DNA of 64,000 nt from an uncultured Eubacteriales bacterium. GTDB lineage: Bacteria > Bacillota > Clostridia > Peptostreptococcales > Anaerovoracaceae. Below the pieces are notes generated by a model that saw only the letters and a list, made by a program, of their open reading frames with translations, was not told where the DNA came from and ran no database searches. Where the stretch lies: positions 54,525-118,524 of the forward strand of contig CADBXM010000003.1 of the NCBI GenBank assembly GCA_902798745.1. Direction: 5' to 3'. Each line of letters opens with the position of its first letter. The first letter of the stretch is position 1. The translations under genes were made by a program, and so were the position numbers. This document shows positions 61,637-64,000 of the stretch, in pieces.

Positions 61637-63727
61637 TTACTTTTCTCCGAACAGTAAAAGTCCATAGTTAGGAAGAGGCCAGTATGTTTTGGATGTCTGT
61701 GCCTCCGCTGCGTCGCTGTCGTGTCTAAGCTGTTCCATTGCAAGAAGCAGTTTGTCTCTTATGATCTCTGAATCTTTCACATAATCCTCATTGCTAAGTG
61801 AATCCAGGATCCCGACAAGCTTATCGACATCAGAGTAGATGCTGTCTGTCTGCTTGGACAGGAAGGCGATCATATTCTCTTCAAATCTGCATTCAAGATC
61901 AGCTATAACACTTCTTTTATCTGCAGCATTGCGTGCAAGCTCCGCAGCATATCTCTCTAATGCCGGAGCGATCCTCTTGATCGCCATCGATCTCATCGTC
62001 CTCGCTTCTATGCATATAGTCTTGCAGTAGGTCTCAAGCATCACCTCGCATCTGGATTCAAGCTCAGACACCGAGAACACCTTCTGCCTTGTCAACATCT
62101 TTACGTTCTTTTCGTCCAAAAGATGTGGAACGCAGTCGGCGGTCGTTCTGTAGTTTGAAAGGCCGCGGCTTTCTGCCTCAGTGACCCAGGCATCGTTGTA
62201 TCCGTCGCCGTTGAAGATGATCCTTCCATGTTTTTTGAGCGTCTCTCTTACAAGGTCATATATATCCTTCATCAGATCATCAGAGCCTTCCAGCTTTGAC
62301 GCAAAATGCTCCAGCGAATCCGCTACGGCGCTGTTTATGACCACATTTGGAAAAGCGATGCTGCTCATCGAGCCCGGCATCCTGAATTCGAATTTATTTC
62401 CGGTGAAGGCAAATGGTGATGTCCTGTTTCTGTCGGTGTTGTCTCTGCTGAAGCCGGGCAGTACAACAGTTCCCAACTTCATAAGGACCTCTTCGTGTTC
62501 CTCATAAGGCACATCTTCTTCAATGGACTTAAGCACTTCCGTTAGCTCATCTCCGAGGAATATCGAAATGATAGCCGGCGGAGCCTCGTTCGCTCCGAGT
62601 CTGTGATCATTGCTTGCGGAAGCTACTGATATTCTCAAAAGATCCTGGAACTCATCCACCGCCCTGATAACGGCGCAGAGAAAGAGTAGAAACTGCGCGT
62701 TATCGTGAGGGGTGTCGCCGGGCGATAAAAGATTACCGCCACGGTCTGTGGAGAGTGACCAGTTGTTATGCTTGCCGCTGCCGTTTACACCACCGAAAGG
62801 CTTCTCATGCAGCAGAGCGACGAATCCATGCCTCTCAGCTATCCTCTTGATCATTTCCATCACAAGCTGGTTTTGATCGGCAGTTACATTTACTTTTGTA
62901 TATATGCAAGCGAGTTCATGCTGAGATGGTGCCACTTCGTTGTGCTCTGTCTTGGCCAGCACACCGAGCTTCCACAGCTCGATGTTGAGTTCCTCCATGA
63001 AACTGGATACTTCAGGCTTTATCGGGCCAAAGTAGTGATCATCCAGTTCCTGCCCCTTAGGTGGCATGACCCCGTACAGAGTCCTGCCGGTGAATCTGAG
63101 ATCCGGTCTCTGTTCATACAGATCCTGAGGAACAAGAAAATACTCCTGCTCCGCACCCACTACAGCGTGGACTCTCTTTACCGAATCATTACCAAGTATA
63201 TGGAGCACTTTGAGGGCCTGGAGGTTGAGTGCGTCCATCGATCTTAGAAGTGAAGTCTTCTCATCCATGGCCTCCCCGCTATATGAACAGAAAGCTGTCG
63301 GTATACAGAGAGTTTTGCCCCTGATAAATGCATAGGAAGTCGGATCCCATGCCGTGTAGCCTCTTGCCTCGAAGGTCGCTCTCAGCCCGCCCGATGGAAA
63401 CGATGAAGCATCAGGCTCGCCTTTTATGAGCTCTTTTCCTGAGAAATCCATGATGACTCCGCCGTCAGGTGAAGTCTGGATAAAGCTGTCGTGCTTTTCA
63501 GCGGTTACTCCGTTGAGTGGCTGGAACCAGTGTGTGAAGTGCGTAGCGCCCTTTGACACAGCCCAGTTTTTCATAGCCTGGGCTACAGCATTTGCTATTT
63601 CCGGATTCAGTGGATTGCCCTGGTTTATTGTTTTCCTCATCGAGCGGTAAACATCCGCCGAAAGCATCGATCTCATGACCTTGTCATCAAATACCATCGA
63701 TCCGAAATACTCAGATACTGTACTCAT
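61637..63727 (-). CDS. glnN: Glutamine synthetase type III
   Basis: 696 residues, far longer than types I (about 450) and II. The GSIII N-terminal domain (STVSEYFGSMVFDDKVM, residues 2-18, and FTHWFQPLNG near 81) and the catalytic blocks GAEQEYFLVP, TEHNEVAPSQHELA and LLHEKPFGGVNGSGKHNNWS are all present, with the flexible C-terminal helical region from about 570. Start at the ATG 63725-63727 behind AAAGGGGTGACTGTA; a GTG nine bases upstream lies in the SD. Makes glutamine from glutamate and ammonia and heads the operon. Upstream is a palindrome that could bind a nitrogen regulator. Confidence 0.94.
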   Translation of the reverse strand: MSTVSEYFGSMVFDDKVMRSMLSADVYRSMRKTINQGNPLNPEIANAVAQAMKNWAVSKGATHFTHWFQPLNGVTAEKHDSFIQTSPDGGVIMDFSGKELIKGEPDASSFPSGGLRATFEARGYTAWDPTSYAFIRGKTLCIPTAFCSYSGEAMDEKTSLLRSMDALNLQALKVLHILGNDSVKRVHAVVGAEQEYFLVPQDLYEQRPDLRFTGRTLYGVMPPKGQELDDHYFGPIKPEVSSFMEELNIELWKLGVLAKTEHNEVAPSQHELACIYTKVNVTADQNQLVMEMIKRIAERHGFVALLHEKPFGGVNGSGKHNNWSLSTDRGGNLLSPGDTPHDNAQFLLFLCAVIRAVDEFQDLLRISVASASNDHRLGANEAPPAIISIFLGDELTEVLKSIEEDVPYEEHEEVLMKLGTVVLPGFSRDNTDRNRTSPFAFTGNKFEFRMPGSMSSIAFPNVVINSAVADSLEHFASKLEGSDDLMKDIYDLVRETLKKHGRIIFNGDGYNDAWVTEAESRGLSNYRTTADCVPHLLDEKNVKMLTRQKVFSVSELESRCEVMLETYCKTICIEARTMRSMAIKRIAPALERYAAELARNAADKRSVIADLECRFEENMIAFLSKQTDSIYSDVDKLVGILDSLSNEDYVKDSEIIRDKLLLAMEQLRHDSDAAEAQTSKTYWPLPNYGLLLFGEK

Positions 63728-63759
63728 TACAGTCACCCCTTTCTGATTTGAACATCCGT

Positions 63760-63792
63760 TATTTGTGGAAATTCACAATATAGCCACAAATA
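63760..63792. promoter_or_regulatory. Inverted repeat upstream of glutamine synthetase
   Basis: TATTTGTGG (63760-63768) and CCACAAATA (63784-63792) are perfect nine-base arms around an AT-rich 15-base centre containing a minus-strand TATATT (-10 candidate). A DNA operator overlapping the promoter is the simplest reading; an RNA hairpin with such a long loop is less likely. Confidence 0.5.
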
Positions 63793-63924
63793 TTATGTGA
63801 AAAAACATGTTTTTAGAATAACGCTACTGTTTCGATTAATAAAATACGTATATCTTTAGTGTTTACATATTTTCTGCATATGAATGATTTCCACAGGCAA
63901 TAAAAAACCATCCCCGCGTAAAAC

Positions 63925-64000
63925 TGAACTAGTCAACAGAAAGTAGACAGTTTAAAAAAGCTATACAAAGCCCATTTCAGTCTTGTACTGGACTGGGCTT
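63925..64000 (-). mobile_element. Terminal part of an IS3-family insertion sequence
   Basis: The sequence TGAACTAGTCAACAGAAAGT begins at 63925 and looks like an IS3-family end (TG at the tip; the opposite strand ends TTCA). It is followed inward by a T-rich/A-rich stretch and the end of a minus-strand transposase frame. The rest of the element is outside the window. The inverted repeat and any target duplication cannot be confirmed. Confidence 0.6.
63961..64000 (-). CDS. IS3-family transposase OrfB, last 12 residues only
   Basis: The minus strand reads SPVQYKTEMGFV and a TAG stop at 63961-63963. SPVQYR-type sequence is how OrfB (DDE integrase) proteins of IS3-family elements end. The main part lies beyond the right edge. 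Confidence 0.6.
   Translation of the reverse strand, partial: SPVQYKTEMGFV

Noticed and set aside
63728-63924. T-box or other amino-acid riboswitch ahead of glnN-asnB
   Set aside because: No T-box sequence (TGGNACCGCG type) or terminator pair is visible; only the palindrome and AT-rich promoter-like sequence.
63961-64000. Terminator hairpin (AGCC...GGCT) at the right edge
   Set aside because: The minus strand reads as the end of an IS3 OrfB protein (SPVQYKTEMGFV, stop); the pairing needs a five-base bulge.

Overview
The window is a gene-dense stretch (roughly half G+C, Shine-Dalgarno starts, tight operons) from an anaerobic, amino-acid-fermenting low-to-mid-GC Firmicute. The combination of a complete oxidative D-ornithine pathway (ord, ortA, ortB, oraS, oraE, orr), anaerobic (early-cobalt) cobalamin synthesis, lipoprotein-anchored transport proteins and a type III glutamine synthetase points to Clostridia. 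A relative of the Anaerovoracaceae/Family XIII or Peptostreptococcales is an inference only; there is no rRNA in the window.

Region 1 (1-17592, minus strand) is a cobalamin super-operon. An extended -10 promoter, a 192-nt cobalamin riboswitch (17024-17215) and its terminator (16894-16926) precede cbiK, a duplicated-domain lipoprotein, a B12-type ABC importer, cobQ, cobT, cobU, cobS, cobC, cbiB, cobD, cbiC, cbiD, cbiF, cbiG, cbiH and a cbiJ-cbiE fusion cut by the window edge. Most junctions overlap or are a few bases apart. cbiL, cbiT and cbiA are not seen and may lie to the left. CbiK carries a lipoprotein signal and should sit outside the membrane.

Region 2 (17717-30975) holds a DMT transporter, a noncoding tandem array of 84-bp units that each contain a hairpin with compensatory changes, an NhaC antiporter, and the ornithine operon transcribed leftwards from a near-consensus promoter at 29617-29645. 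The key enzyme OraE/OraS needs adenosylcobalamin, so region 1 supplies the cofactor for region 2. A divergent MFS transporter closes the region.

Region 3 (31002-48928) is accessory: an Fe-S protein, a D-lyxose isomerase-like cupin, a CooC-type ATPase, an alpha-galactosidase/MelB pair, a phosphatase/AEC transporter pair, a BFD-type protein, an unknown gene behind a SAM (S-box type) riboswitch, an aminopeptidase/amino-acid permease pair behind a promoter with an operator-like palindrome, a secreted pectate-lyase-like protein, a secreted transglutaminase-like protein and a membrane-anchored HTH protein.

Region 4 (49083-63727, minus strand) is a nitrogen/glutamine operon: glnN-type glutamine synthetase, asnB, the acetylase-branch diaminopimelate genes (dapH, aminotransferase, N-acetyl-DAP deacetylase, dapF), carA, carB and purF. 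Glutamine made by the first gene is the nitrogen donor for AsnB, CarA and PurF. Just after purF lie two deletion scars: only the C-terminal ~115 residues of GMP synthase remain, joined directly to an AlbA/RecG-like regulator that has lost its N-terminus. At the right edge the end of an IS3-family element abuts the glutamine synthetase upstream region.
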